Below are positions 8,505 through 17,728 of a DNA stretch of 64,000 nucleotides, piece by piece (positions within the stretch are counted from its first letter, which is position 1; every line of letters starts with the position of its first letter). The notes under the pieces are model-generated. The model was not told where the DNA came from. It did not search any database and saw only the letters and a program-made list of their open reading frames with translations. Made by a program: the position numbers and the translations under genes. The stretch is taken from the NCBI RefSeq assembly GCF_000374585.1, contig NZ_KB894643.1:460773-524772 (forward strand). The letters are read 5' to 3'. The stretch is from Phocaeicola barnesiae DSM 18169 = JCM 13652. Its GTDB lineage: Bacteria; Bacteroidota; Bacteroidia; Bacteroidales; Bacteroidaceae.

Positions 8505-9605
8505 ATGACTGAACTCCGGAAAATTATCCATATTGACATGGATGCCTTCTACGCCTCAGTGGAGCAACGTGACCATCCTGAGCTGAAGGGGAAACCCGTT
8601 GCCGTAGGGCATGCCGAGAAACGGGGAGTAGTGGCCGCAGCCAGTTACGAGGCCCGGAAATTCGGAGTACGTTCGGCCATGCCCTCACAGAAAGCATTGA
8701 AACTTTGCCCTGACCTGATTTTTGTGGAAGGACGGATGGAAGTATACAAGGAAGTATCTGCCCAGGTACATGCCATTTTCCAGGAATACACTGACTTGAT
8801 TGAGCCTATTTCTCTGGATGAGGCTTTTCTGGATGTCACAGAAAACAAGAAATCCATGGAACTGGCTGTCGATATAGCCAAAGAAATCAAACAACGCATC
8901 CGGACCGACCTCCATCTGATAGCCTCAGCCGGAGTTTCCTACAACAAATTCCTGGCTAAGGTAGCTTCAGACTACCGGAAACCGGATGGCCTATGTACCA
9001 TCCATCCAGACCAGGCACAAGCCTTTATCGACCGTCTGCCTATCGAATCATTCTGGGGAGTAGGGCCGGTCACCGCCAAAAGAATGCATCAGTTGGGAAT
9101 ATACAACGGGGAAACCTTACGGCAATGCTCCATGGAAATGCTGACCCGACAATTCGGAAAAATCGGTTCTCTCTATTACGATTTTGCCCGTGGCATAGAC
9201 AACCGTCCGGTAGAAGCCGTGCGCATCCGGAAATCCATAGGTTGCGAACACACACTGGAAAAAGACATCTCACTGTCTTCTTCTGTCATCATCGAGTTAT
9301 ACCATGTAGCCTGCGAACTGGTAGAGCGCCTGGCACGGAAACAGTTCAAGGGAACGACGCTTACCTTGAAGATAAAATTCGGCGACTTCACCCAAATAAC
9401 ACGTAGCCAAAGTATTTCCCGGCCACTGACCACCTTGAAGGAAATACTTCCCTTGGCCAAAAAGCTATTGAAAGACGTCGACTACACCCACCACCCCATC
9501 CGCCTGATAGGATTGTCTGTCTCAAACCCGAAAGATACAGACTCCCTCATCTTACCGAACTCACCGGAATGGGTACAACTGTCCTTCGATTTCCAAGAAG
9601 ACTAA
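8505..9605 (+). CDS. dinB: DNA polymerase IV (Y-family)
   Basis: Translesion DNA polymerase of the Y family. The 366 residues open with IHIDMDAFYASVEQRD (metal-binding Asp and steric-gate region), followed by ISLDEAFLDVT (catalytic Asp/Glu), the SAGVSYNKFLAKVASDYRKP palm motif, helix-hairpin-helix residues and the little-finger domain. The C-terminus VQLSFDF resembles a beta-clamp-binding motif. The frame is complete. It is divergent from tsaC and ends before a hairpin shared with mrp. Confidence 0.96.
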   Translation: MTELRKIIHIDMDAFYASVEQRDHPELKGKPVAVGHAEKRGVVAAASYEARKFGVRSAMPSQKALKLCPDLIFVEGRMEVYKEVSAQVHAIFQEYTDLIEPISLDEAFLDVTENKKSMELAVDIAKEIKQRIRTDLHLIASAGVSYNKFLAKVASDYRKPDGLCTIHPDQAQAFIDRLPIESFWGVGPVTAKRMHQLGIYNGETLRQCSMEMLTRQFGKIGSLYYDFARGIDNRPVEAVRIRKSIGCEHTLEKDISLSSSVIIELYHVACELVERLARKQFKGTTLTLKIKFGDFTQITRSQSISRPLTTLKEILPLAKKLLKDVDYTHHPIRLIGLSVSNPKDTDSLILPNSPEWVQLSFDFQED

Positions 9606-9652
9606 AAAAGCCTTCTGAAGAATTGCCACGGTAAACAACTTCTTCAGAAGGC
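9604..9652 (-). terminator. Terminator of mrp, shared stem with dinB end
   Basis: A perfect 13-bp stem (GCCTTCTGAAGAA, 9610-9622; complement 9640-9652). On the minus strand it is followed by TTTTTT at 9604-9609, so it terminates the leftward mrp transcript; the + side has no T-run. Confidence 0.85.
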
Positions 9653-9694
9653 CATCAATTGTCTTCGGGGACCTCCCCGATCAATCCGACAATT

Positions 9695-10795
9695 TTATTT
9701 ATGGGTATGGACAATCTCTGTAGGAGCCAGTTCCGCATTCCGTTTCTCGGTCTGTGCCACTACGTTGCGTGCCAGCTCGATAAAGGCCATACCAGTCAGG
9801 CTGTTTTCATCAAGTGCGGCCGGCGTACCCTTATCACCGTTTTCACAAATACTCTGCACAATAGGAATCTGACCCAACAACGGTACATTCAACTCCTCTG
9901 CCAGACGTTTGGTACCCTCTTTTCCGAACAGGTAATACTTGTTCTCCGGCAATTCGGCCGGTGTAAACCAAGACATGTTCTCTACCAATCCCAGGATAGG
10001 CACATTCACCTTATCGTTCATATACATGTTGATACCTTTCCGTGCATCAGCCAGCGCAACTTCCTGTGGCGTACTGACAATCACCGCCCCGGTAATGGCC
10101 AATGTCTGCAGCAGCGTCAAGTGAATGTCGCTGGTTCCCGGAGGAGTATCAAGGATGAAATAATCCAGTTCACCCCATTTGGCATCACCTACCAGCTGTT
10201 TCAAAGCATTGCTGGCCATACCGCCACGCCACAAGGTAGCCTGGTCCGGGTCAACAAAGAAACCGATAGACAACAGTTCGATGCCATATTTTTCAATCGG
10301 AACAATCAAGTCACGACCCTCCACTTCTTCGGCATACGGACGGGCATCTTCCACCTGGAACATTTTCGGAACAGACGGACCGAAAATATCGGCATCCAGC
10401 AAACCAACCTTGTAGCCCAGCTTCGCCAAGGCTACAGCCAGATTGGCGGCTATCGTCGATTTACCTACCCCACCCTTACCGGAGGATACGGCAATCACAT
10501 TCTTTACCTGCGGCAACAATTTTCCAGGCTCCGGACGTGCAGCCTGACGGCTTTCCGTAGCAATCGTCACTTCCACCTCTTTCGAAACATACGTATGGAT
10601 AGCTGTTTCTGCCGCACGGATGACCGATTTCATGAACGGGTCGGTCGGCTTTTCAAAGATGATGGAGAAACTTACCTTCATACCATCGATACGAAGGTTG
10701 TCGGCAATCATTTCGGCTTCTACCAGATTCTTTCCGTTTCCCGGATAACGCACGGTTGCCAGTGCGTCAAGAATCAATTTCGGATATAATGTCAT
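9695..10795 (-). CDS. mrp: Mrp/ApbC-family P-loop ATPase (iron-sulfur carrier family)
   Basis: The 366-residue protein has an N-terminal MIP18/DUF59-like domain (1-80) and a C-terminal ParA/MinD-type ATPase domain with deviant Walker A GKGGVGKST at 106-114, switch Asp in LLDADIFGPSVP and DYFILDTPPGTSD. Family members hold and transfer 4Fe-4S clusters. The CxxC motif that follows VENMS in ApbC/Mrp of many bacteria is absent here: residues 271-290 read VENMSWFTPAELPENKYYLF. Cluster ligation would need another site or partner, so the carrier role is less certain than the family. It follows trmB by 17 bp and is probably co-transcribed. Confidence 0.92.
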   Translation of the reverse strand: MTLYPKLILDALATVRYPGNGKNLVEAEMIADNLRIDGMKVSFSIIFEKPTDPFMKSVIRAAETAIHTYVSKEVEVTIATESRQAARPEPGKLLPQVKNVIAVSSGKGGVGKSTIAANLAVALAKLGYKVGLLDADIFGPSVPKMFQVEDARPYAEEVEGRDLIVPIEKYGIELLSIGFFVDPDQATLWRGGMASNALKQLVGDAKWGELDYFILDTPPGTSDIHLTLLQTLAITGAVIVSTPQEVALADARKGINMYMNDKVNVPILGLVENMSWFTPAELPENKYYLFGKEGTKRLAEELNVPLLGQIPIVQSICENGDKGTPAALDENSLTGMAFIELARNVVAQTEKRNAELAPTEIVHTHK

Positions 10796-10812
10796 ATCAA
10801 CAATCGTTTGAT

Positions 10813-11571
10813 TTATTTGCTTGTTTTCAGTCCGCTCCGTTTGCTGCGGTTATAACTCCGGTAATCATCGAGTTCGATTTCCACGTCGGGCTCCACCAGT
10901 TCACCTTCCTGCGGCAAACGGAACTTCAGGTATTTGATGTTCAGTCCACGGTCCAACCACTGCTGCTCGTAATAAGTACGGATACTCAAGATATCATCGT
11001 CCATGCCCGAATGATACAGGTCGTCCGTCATGAATTCTACCGGCAGATGATTGGCTTCCACCATACTTTTCGTATAGGTAAACATGAAGTTACTGTCCGT
11101 CTTCAGATGAATCAGCCCGTCGGGCACCAGGAACTTCCGGTAACGGTTCATGAAATAGGTTGAAGTCAACCGCTTCGTCGCCTTCTTCATCTGCGGGTCC
11201 GAGAAAGTCAGCCAGATTTCGTCCACTTCGCCCGGTGCGAAGAAACGGTCAATGATTTCGATGTTCGTACGCAGGAACGCAACATTCTTCAGCCCTTCGT
11301 TCAAGGCTTCGGTTGCACCGGTCCACATACGGGCCCCTTTGATGTCTACTCCGATGAAATTCTTGTCGGTATAACGACGGCCCAATCCTACCGTATATTC
11401 ACCCCGTCCGCATCCCAACTCCAGCACAATCGGATTATCATTTCCAAAAAAATCCTGTTTCCAACGTCCCTTCATGTCGAACGGTACATCGTCTACTACC
11501 GAATACGGATATTCGAACACGTGCGGGTATTCCGCCATATCTGCAAATTTCGCTAACTTTCCTTTTCCCAT
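10813..11571 (-). CDS. trmB: tRNA (guanine-N7-)-methyltransferase
   Basis: Uses S-adenosylmethionine to make m7G46 in the variable loop of tRNAs. The 252-residue protein has the SAM motif [28 protein letters not shown], the [19 protein letters not shown] segment characteristic of TrmB, and [12 protein letters not shown]. It carries an N-terminal extension and a basic C-terminal tail ([14 protein letters not shown]). ATG 11571 is supported by the promoter just upstream (11601-11632). First gene of a trmB-mrp pair. Confidence 0.95.
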   Translation of the reverse strand: MGKGKLAKFADMAEYPHVFEYPYSVVDDVPFDMKGRWKQDFFGNDNPIVLELGCGRGEYTVGLGRRYTDKNFIGVDIKGARMWTGATEALNEGLKNVAFLRTNIEIIDRFFAPGEVDEIWLTFSDPQMKKATKRLTSTYFMNRYRKFLVPDGLIHLKTDSNFMFTYTKSMVEANHLPVEFMTDDLYHSGMDDDILSIRTYYEQQWLDRGLNIKYLKFRLPQEGELVEPDVEIELDDYRSYNRSKRSGLKTSK

Positions 11572-11600
11572 GCTTGTTTTTATGGATTACTACGTGGCGG

Positions 11601-11632
11601 CAAAGTTAGCTGTTTTTTACGGAACAGGCAAA
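11601..11632 (-). promoter_or_regulatory. Promoter of trmB-mrp
   Basis: Minus-strand TAACTTTG at 11601-11608 with TTTG at 11629-11632, 20 bp apart. Confidence 0.65.
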
Positions 11633-11671
11633 AGAAAACTTCTCCCGTTCCAATAAACAGAACGAGAGAAG
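11633..11671 (-). terminator. Terminator of the 11698-12306 gene
   Basis: Twelve-base stem with one mismatch (11639-11650 against 11660-11671); on the minus strand it is followed by a T-rich run. Confidence 0.7.
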
Positions 11672-11697
11672 CCTTCAGAAATTAATATTTTGATACC

Positions 11698-12306
11698 TTA
11701 CTCTATTGCATCTGCCTGTTGTTCATCTGCAGTCAGGTTACGATAGATAACAGCTGAACATCCCAAAGAAACGACAACAATAGCCAATACAGCAACCAGC
11801 ATCAACAACGCACCGATAAACGGAATCAAAGCAAAAATAAAACTCAAGATGTAAAAGGCCAGCATGATGATGAAGTTCACACCAAAGATGGTCCATTTAT
11901 ATCCGTAAGTCGCCTTATTACTTTGTACAAGAGCTTCACCCGGAGCAAGTCCTTTGTCAAGCAACAGATAGAAAGCCAAACTCCAGCCCAGAGCAATGAT
12001 AAGTCCGGGAACAACCATAAAGAGTAATGCTGGAATAATAGACATGGACATCAACCCTATCAGCGTGAAATATTCACCCATATACTGACGATATTTACCA
12101 TCAAAAATAAATGTAGGAGAGATAACCTTTCCTTTACTCAGTTCTACCGGAATAACCGTCATGGCAATGGTAGTGCCCACATTCAAATAAGGAATCCAGA
12201 TGGTCACCAGCCACAATAAGGTAGCTACAAGGAGAGATACTACATTTTTCAAACCAATGCTAAGCCCTTCAGTCAGGACTCCGCCGACCGTGATTTTATT
12301 TCCCAT
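11698..12306 (-). CDS. Multi-pass membrane protein of unknown function
   Basis: I do not recognise a specific function. The 202-residue product begins MGNKITVGGVLTEGLSIGL and has about five hydrophobic segments (roughly 20-50, 75-105, 110-125, 140-160, 165-190), separated by short polar loops, with an acidic cytoplasmic tail (TADEQQADAIE). The general look, repeated helices with amphipathic N-terminus and an FALIPFIGALLMLV segment, recalls DUF975-like or glycerophosphodiesterase membrane-domain proteins, but this is only a resemblance. It is bracketed by its own terminator and the ilvE terminator, so it is likely monocistronic. Confidence 0.6.
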   Translation of the reverse strand: MGNKITVGGVLTEGLSIGLKNVVSLLVATLLWLVTIWIPYLNVGTTIAMTVIPVELSKGKVISPTFIFDGKYRQYMGEYFTLIGLMSMSIIPALLFMVVPGLIIALGWSLAFYLLLDKGLAPGEALVQSNKATYGYKWTIFGVNFIIMLAFYILSFIFALIPFIGALLMLVAVLAIVVVSLGCSAVIYRNLTADEQQADAIE

Positions 12307-12411
12307 AAGTTACAGATTTAAGGTTAACAATATAATAAAAGAAATTCACATTCTTCAGAATGAACGGAAAAAGTCGTCTACTGTTTCCCAACAGATACTT
12401 ATGTTCCAATA

Positions 12412-12450
12412 CAAAAAAGATTGTAAGTGTATATAAATCCACTTACAATC
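12412..12450 (-). terminator. Terminator of ilvE
   Basis: Eleven-base perfect stem GATTGTAAGTG / CACTTACAATC (12419-12429 and 12440-12450), followed on the minus strand by TTTTTTGT. Confidence 0.85.
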
Positions 12451-12467
12451 TTTCCATTTCAGTCTTA

Positions 12468-13487
12468 TCAATCAAGCACAGTAACCCAGCCGTACGGGTC
12501 AGCCTCGTCACCATACTGGATAGCACGCAATTTGTTATACAGCTTTTCGCTGATCGGACCCGGTTTACCATCCTTGGCAATAACATACGATTTGTGGTTT
12601 TCCAAATCGTCAATCCGTTCAATCGGACTGATTACGGCAGCAGTACCGCAAGCACCGGCTTCTTCGAACGTAGCCAGTTCCTCTTCCGGAATCGGACGAC
12701 GTTCTACCTTCATACCCATATCTTCGGCCAACTGCATCAGGCTCTTGTTGGTGATGGATGGCAAGATAGAAGTAGACAACGGTGTGATGTATGTATTGTT
12801 CTTGATACCGAAGAAGTTGGCAGCGCCACATTCGTCGATGTATTTCTTCTCTTTGGCATCCAGGTAGAATTCACTGGCATAACCAGCATCGTGAGCCATC
12901 TTGTTGGCACGCAGACTGGCAGCATAGTTTCCACCTACCTTATAAGTACCGGTTCCCAGCGGAGCCGCACGGTCAAACTGGCGGATGATGACATACGGAT
13001 TGGTAGCGAAACCACCCTTGAAATAAGGACCTACCGGTGTTACAAAGACTACGAACAAATATTCGTTGGCCGGATGTACACCTACCTGTGCGCCTGTACC
13101 GATCAACAACGGACGGATATACAGCGATGCACCGCTTTCGTAGGGAGGAATGAAGCGTTCATTGGCCTTCACTACCTTAGTAACTGCTTCACGGAACAAT
13201 TCTGTAGGGAATTTCGGCATCAAGATACCGTCACAAGTACTTTGCAGACGTTCTGCGTTGGCTTCCAGACGGAAGATACGGATTTTACCGTCCTTGCCAC
13301 GGTAAGCCTTCAAACCTTCGAAAGCTTCCTGTCCGTAATGCAGACAAGTAGCTGCCATGTGGATATTCAGGGTTTCTTCTGAGCATAATTCCATTTCACC
13401 CCATTTTCCATCCCGATAATAACAACGTACATTGTAATCTGTCCGCATATAGCCGAATGACAGATTAGACCAATCAATTTCTTTCAT
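12468..13487 (-). CDS. ilvE: Branched-chain-amino-acid aminotransferase
   Basis: PLP enzyme for the last step of leucine, isoleucine and valine synthesis and the first of their breakdown. The 339-residue length and motifs fit the BCAT-II type: YGQEAFEGLKAYRG near 51-64, the PLP-binding Lys at about 183 in GTGTYKVGGNYAAS, and GACGTAAVISPIERI. Complete gene with its own promoter (13527-13557) and terminator; it stands alone, without other ilv or leu genes nearby. Confidence 0.96.
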   Translation of the reverse strand: MKEIDWSNLSFGYMRTDYNVRCYYRDGKWGEMELCSEETLNIHMAATCLHYGQEAFEGLKAYRGKDGKIRIFRLEANAERLQSTCDGILMPKFPTELFREAVTKVVKANERFIPPYESGASLYIRPLLIGTGAQVGVHPANEYLFVVFVTPVGPYFKGGFATNPYVIIRQFDRAAPLGTGTYKVGGNYAASLRANKMAHDAGYASEFYLDAKEKKYIDECGAANFFGIKNNTYITPLSTSILPSITNKSLMQLAEDMGMKVERRPIPEEELATFEEAGACGTAAVISPIERIDDLENHKSYVIAKDGKPGPISEKLYNKLRAIQYGDEADPYGWVTVLD

Positions 13488-13526
13488 ATTGTATTGTGTT
13501 ATGTTTATTTCCTAGTATTACAAGGG

Positions 13527-13557
13527 CAAAAGTACTGCTTTAATTTACAAAATCAAA
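13527..13557 (-). promoter_or_regulatory. Promoter of ilvE
   Basis: Minus-strand TACTTTTG at 13527-13534 with TTTG at 13554-13557, 19 bp apart. The 5' leader of about 30 bases is too short for a classical attenuator. Confidence 0.65.
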
Positions 13558-13614
13558 TTTTAACGCTTATTTTTTCCGATAATTATACGGAGAGCCCATA
13601 CTTTTGTTGCAGAT

Positions 13615-13827
13615 TTATTTTTCTTCCGGAGTCTTACCCTCCTCCAGTATCTTCTTGATTTCCTCATCGGCCTTATAAAGTTTCTCCCGGCAGAACTTGA
13701 TGAGTTTCTGCGCTTCCTGAAGCTGACTTCCCAACTGGTCGATGTCGAGCTCATTACTTTCAATCCGTGATACGATCGCTTCCAGGCGTTTCATGGCCTC
13801 GGAATAGGTTTCTTTGGTTGCTGCCAT
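13615..13827 (-). CDS. xseB: Exodeoxyribonuclease VII small subunit
   Basis: A 70-residue helical protein, typical length for XseB, with the family pattern YSEAMKRLEAIVSRIESNELDIDQL. It binds XseA to form exonuclease VII, which degrades single-stranded DNA into short oligonucleotides. It starts 21 bp after the xseA stop, same strand, which is the usual partner arrangement. Confidence 0.93.
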   Translation of the reverse strand: MAATKETYSEAMKRLEAIVSRIESNELDIDQLGSQLQEAQKLIKFCREKLYKADEEIKKILEEGKTPEEK

Positions 13828-13848
13828 ATTCTTTATTCTTACCTTTAA

Positions 13849-15153
13849 TTATAATACTTTACTTCGGAAGGTCCCCTTTGCCAGCCGGGTCTCCACTTCA
13901 TCCCCCGCCTGTAGCTGGGCGATGTCGGTCACCGCCTTCCCGTCTTTCAGCGTAAGGCTGTACCCCCGCTTCAACAGCACTTCGGGCGAAGCCGCCTGTA
14001 CACGTTGTTCCAGCAGTTGTAACCGATGCTGTTCCTGTTCCAACCTTCTCCCGGCCGCCGACATCAGCCGTTGCTCTACCTGTAGCCGGTACTGTTCACG
14101 TACCAGACGGGTCTGCCAGGCCATTTCCATCCGCTTGCCCAAACGTTCCTGCCTGAAGGTTTCACGTTGAAGCCTCATCTGAACCTGCGAAGGAATGCGC
14201 GACACACATCGTTCCAACCGTTCTTTCTCCCGGCGAATCCGGTCGGGCAGACTTTCCGCAAAGAACAGGGCCAACGCTTCCAGATGCTCCGCCGTCTGCC
14301 GCTGATGATTTATCAGGAACTCGGCAGCCGCCGTAGGAGTCTTCACCCGGGTATGCGATATCAAATCGAGAACCGTATCATCCCGTTCATGACCGATACC
14401 GGTAATTATCGGAAGAGGGAACTGGGCACAATGAGCGGCCAGGTCGTAAGTATCAAATCCCGAGAGGTCGGAAGTAGCCCCTCCCCCACGGATGATGACT
14501 ACCGCATCCCAGTCGATACCGGAGGCATAAATCTTGTCAAGGGCAGCGATGATGGATATCTCCACCTGATCTCCCTGCATCACCGCCGGAAAAAGTTTCG
14601 GATAGAAGACAAATCCGAAAGCATTGTGTGCCAACTGGTTACAGAAATCGCCGTAACCGGCGGCCGTAGCCGAAGAAATGACGGCGATACGTTGAAGCAA
14701 CTCCGGAAGTTCCAGCTCCTTGTTCATCGTCAGGATACCGTCGGCCTCCAACCGGCGGAGAATCTCTTTCCGCCGTCGCACCATATCCCCCAAGGTATAC
14801 GAAGGGTCGATATCGACTACCGTCAAGGAATACCCGTAGAGTTCATGAAAATCGACGGTAACTTTTACCAGCACCTTGATGCCTGAGACGAAAGCCTGTC
14901 CGGTTTCACGTTCGAAATAAGGTTTCAGCAACTGATACACATTGCTCCAGATGATTCCCCGCGCCTTGGCCACCAAGGCATTGCTTTTGGTATCCTTCTG
15001 TACGAATTCCAGGTAGCAATGTCCCGAATAGTTGCTGCGCACATCGCTCAGTTCGGCCTGTACCCAATACTCATCGGGCAGACAAGTACGGATGCTCCGG
15101 CGCACCAACGCATTCAGTTCTACCAGCGACAGGGAACGGTTATTGGTTTCCAT
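13849..15153 (-). CDS. xseA: Exodeoxyribonuclease VII large subunit
   Basis: The 434-residue product has an N-terminal OB-fold DNA-binding domain (VQAELSDVRSNYSGHCYLEF), the catalytic core with VIIRGGGATSDLSGFDTYDLA and PIITGIGHERDDTVLDLISH, and a long C-terminal coiled coil that binds XseB. The frame runs 39 codons upstream, but ATG 15153 (METNNRSLSLVELN) gives the standard start. Its first 14 bp overlap the end of the protease gene upstream, suggesting translational coupling in a protease-xseA-xseB operon. Confidence 0.95.
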   Translation of the reverse strand: METNNRSLSLVELNALVRRSIRTCLPDEYWVQAELSDVRSNYSGHCYLEFVQKDTKSNALVAKARGIIWSNVYQLLKPYFERETGQAFVSGIKVLVKVTVDFHELYGYSLTVVDIDPSYTLGDMVRRRKEILRRLEADGILTMNKELELPELLQRIAVISSATAAGYGDFCNQLAHNAFGFVFYPKLFPAVMQGDQVEISIIAALDKIYASGIDWDAVVIIRGGGATSDLSGFDTYDLAAHCAQFPLPIITGIGHERDDTVLDLISHTRVKTPTAAAEFLINHQRQTAEHLEALALFFAESLPDRIRREKERLERCVSRIPSQVQMRLQRETFRQERLGKRMEMAWQTRLVREQYRLQVEQRLMSAAGRRLEQEQHRLQLLEQRVQAASPEVLLKRGYSLTLKDGKAVTDIAQLQAGDEVETRLAKGTFRSKVL

Positions 15154-16540
15154 CTGCTTCAGGTTTGAGTGCCAGTGCCAGCTTATAGGCCTTCCAGACG
15201 TCCGGAATACCATATCCGTAGACATTATCCGGATAATCGGCCCGATCGCCCGAACGGCGGACCACATCAATCAATTGCTTCACGGTCAGCCACGGACAGG
15301 CCTGCCACAAACAGGTGACCAATCCGCAGAACGTAGGCGAAGCGAACGAAGTTCCGTTGGCATACGATACATTCCCGTCCTCACCAGACACGCTGGAACG
15401 TACCCCCACGGCCATGATATCCGGCTTCACCCGGCCGTCCGTCGTATTTCCTACCGAAGAAAAATCGGCATTCAGCCCGAACTGGTCGACCGCTCCCACC
15501 GTCAGCACATTGAAGGCATCGGCAGGCGGAGTAATCTTCTTCCAGCGGTCAATACCTGAGTTTCCGGCACTGCAGACCACCAGGATACCTTTGTCTGCCG
15601 CACGCGAAGCCGACGCCGACATCAGCGAAGTCTTTCCGTCCAAATCCCGGTAAGTATAGTTGCAAAGCGGGTCATCGAATTCATAATATCCCAACGACGT
15701 ATTGACCACATCGACGCCCACACTATCGGCAAACTCGATGGCGGCCGCCCAGTAATCTTCCTCCACCGGCTGCTCTGTATCGTTGTCCTCGCTCCGCAAG
15801 AGCCAGTAAGCCGTCTCGGGAGCCGTACCGACCATCACATGAGGGGCATTGGCCGCCATACAGGAGAGCACCTTCAAGCCGTGATAATGTTCTCCGTAGA
15901 TATCCGATTCCGGATTTACAAAGTCACGGATTCCACGCACCGCAACCGACTTGAAATATTTGATGACATCGGCATTGTAGAAACCGGCGTCGATGACGGC
16001 TATCTCCATCCCTTGACCACGGAATCCCGCCTGATGCAGGCTATCGCCGTGATGGATTTTCACCTGCTGTGCGCTGACACCGTAATAATCGTCCATTTTC
16101 TTCCACTCGTTCTTCACCTCTTTCTTCCGGTTTTCCGTACGCGGAAAAACCGTATCGGGCGAAACCCATACCCGCTTGACGGCACGCACAAAAGGCAGGT
16201 CCAGAAACGACTGAGCTATTCCTTCGCTGGGCACTCCCATCACTACGGTATTGTTCCATTTACTGGATGTTACCAGTTTTCCTCCCAACTGTACCAGGCG
16301 GGCAATGTATTCCTTGCAGACCGGCAAGTCGGTAGAATCGACACCCAATCCTTGTCTTTCACGTCTTTGCAAAGCCTTTTCGGACAGGAATTCCTCCGGG
16401 CGGTCCAATGAATAAACGGTAGGGTTCTTATCAGTCAGTTGTACCCTGAATTTGTAACTCTCCTGAGCCGGAACCAGCAACGTACAGGCCAGCATACCGA
16501 GCAACAGCACAATCTTTCTACACATGTTTCTTCTTTTCAC
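15140..16540 (-). CDS. Secreted subtilisin-family (S8) serine protease
   Basis: A 466-residue peptidase with an N-terminal signal peptide (about 1-25, ending VPA-QE). The catalytic triad is visible: Asp184 in AVIDAGF, His220 in GEHYHGLKVLS and Ser398 in NGTSFASP, with the oxyanion Asn in CSAGNSG at about 327. A propeptide-like region occupies about 26-150. It carries no type IX sorting domain or lipobox, so it is probably periplasmic. It is the first gene of an operon with xseAB, sharing 14 bp with xseA. Substrate unknown; no link to nuclease function can be read from sequence. Confidence 0.88.
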   Translation of the reverse strand: MKRRNMCRKIVLLLGMLACTLLVPAQESYKFRVQLTDKNPTVYSLDRPEEFLSEKALQRRERQGLGVDSTDLPVCKEYIARLVQLGGKLVTSSKWNNTVVMGVPSEGIAQSFLDLPFVRAVKRVWVSPDTVFPRTENRKKEVKNEWKKMDDYYGVSAQQVKIHHGDSLHQAGFRGQGMEIAVIDAGFYNADVIKYFKSVAVRGIRDFVNPESDIYGEHYHGLKVLSCMAANAPHVMVGTAPETAYWLLRSEDNDTEQPVEEDYWAAAIEFADSVGVDVVNTSLGYYEFDDPLCNYTYRDLDGKTSLMSASASRAADKGILVVCSAGNSGIDRWKKITPPADAFNVLTVGAVDQFGLNADFSSVGNTTDGRVKPDIMAVGVRSSVSGEDGNVSYANGTSFASPTFCGLVTCLWQACPWLTVKQLIDVVRRSGDRADYPDNVYGYGIPDVWKAYKLALALKPEADGNQ

Positions 16541-16556
16541 AATGATTAAGCGGGTG

Positions 16557-16564
16557 CAAAGATA
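16557..16564 (-). promoter_or_regulatory. -7 element of the S8 protease-xseAB operon
   Basis: Minus-strand TATCTTTG, ending 16 bp upstream of the ATG at 16540; no clear -33 element. Confidence 0.5.
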
Positions 16565-16640
16565 CGATTTTTCGGCCGATAAAAGACGTTACGATACCGA
16601 ATTTCAGCCGAATCACGTGACAGGCCACCGATGATTGGAA

Positions 16641-16739
16641 CCGAACGGAAAACGAACGGACATCTGGTGCAAGACGAACGGACGTTTTACTCAAGACGAA
16701 CGGACATCTTGCCTGAAACGAACGTTTGTTTTGACGGAC
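16641..16739 (-). repeat. 22-bp-period intergenic repeat array, locus 1
   Basis: Four units start at 16652, 16674, 16696 and 16718, exactly 22 bp apart, each beginning ACGAACGGACRT or a close variant. A half-spaced extra core lies 11 bp earlier (CGAACGGA at 16642). It is the reverse complement of the core at loci 2 and 3. The array fills the intergenic space between the divergent S8 protease and aqpZ genes (16541-16918). Small reading frames through it are products of the repeat, not genes. Confidence 0.8.
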
Positions 16740-16918
16740 ACGTCTCCACGTTCGAAAAAAGCGGGGAAACACCCCTCTATCCCCAAGGACCAAGAAGACT
16801 TCGCGACCGGCAAAGCAAATGTTAAAACCTCCCTGCGCCACCCGTTTTCCGAAGAATTTTCGTATTTTAGAGACATCTTTTCCTACAGCTGATTGTCTAA
16901 CTCTAAATATCGAAGCGT

Positions 16919-17602
16919 ATGAGAAAGTATTTGGCAGAAATGATAGGCACCATGGTGCTTGTCTTGATGGGATGCGGTAGCGCCGTATTTGCCGGAAGCA
17001 TGGCCGGAACGGTAGGCGCCGGAGTAGGAACCCTGGGAGTTGCCTTGGCTTTCGGACTATCCGTTGTGGCCATGGCCTATACTATTGGAAGCATTTCGGG
17101 ATGCCACATCAACCCGGCCATCACCCTGGGGGTGTGGATGTCGGGACGGATGAGCAACAAGGATGCCTCGATGTACATGCTTTTCCAGGTGATAGGTGCC
17201 TTGCTAGGCTCATTCATCCTCGCCCTACTGGTTTCGACGGGCGGATTTGACGGTCCTACCACCACAGGGTCGAATACCTTCGACATGGGAGAAACCGCCC
17301 AGGCCTTCATTGCCGAAGCCGTCTTCACCTTCATCTTCGTCCTGGTAGTTCTGGGGGCCACCGACGAAAAGGGCGGTGCCGGAAACCTGGCAGGACTCGC
17401 CATCGGTCTGACACTGGTCCTGATTCACATCGTCTGCATCCCCATTACAGGCACTTCCGTCAATCCGGCCCGTAGCATCGGCCCGGCACTGGTAGAAGGC
17501 GGACAAGCCCTTTCACAGCTGTGGTTGTTCATTGTCGCTCCGTTCCTGGGAGCCGCCTGTAGCGCACTGGTCTGGAAATTCTTTACGGCCGGACGCAAGT
17601 GA
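16919..17602 (+). CDS. aqpZ: Aquaporin Z-type water channel
   Basis: A 227-residue member of the MIP family with six transmembrane helices. The two pore motifs are present: NPA at 65-67 in CHINPAITLG and NPAR at 182-185 in TSVNPARSIGP. The His170 and Arg185 context fits the narrow selectivity filter of water channels rather than glycerol facilitators. Complete gene; TATTTTAG at 16863-16870 is a one-mismatch -7 candidate. Followed by a 126-bp gap before hppA. Confidence 0.95.
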   Translation: MRKYLAEMIGTMVLVLMGCGSAVFAGSMAGTVGAGVGTLGVALAFGLSVVAMAYTIGSISGCHINPAITLGVWMSGRMSNKDASMYMLFQVIGALLGSFILALLVSTGGFDGPTTTGSNTFDMGETAQAFIAEAVFTFIFVLVVLGATDEKGGAGNLAGLAIGLTLVLIHIVCIPITGTSVNPARSIGPALVEGGQALSQLWLFIVAPFLGAACSALVWKFFTAGRK

Positions 17603-17728
17603 CGCGCCCAGCAAACCTTATTTCCGGGCGGAACCCCATCAGCAGCCTGCCGGGAATCCGCCCGGACCAGTATCCAAACCCTGTCAGCCGGAACAATTCT
17701 AAAACCAAACCTTAAATTTATACACGCT

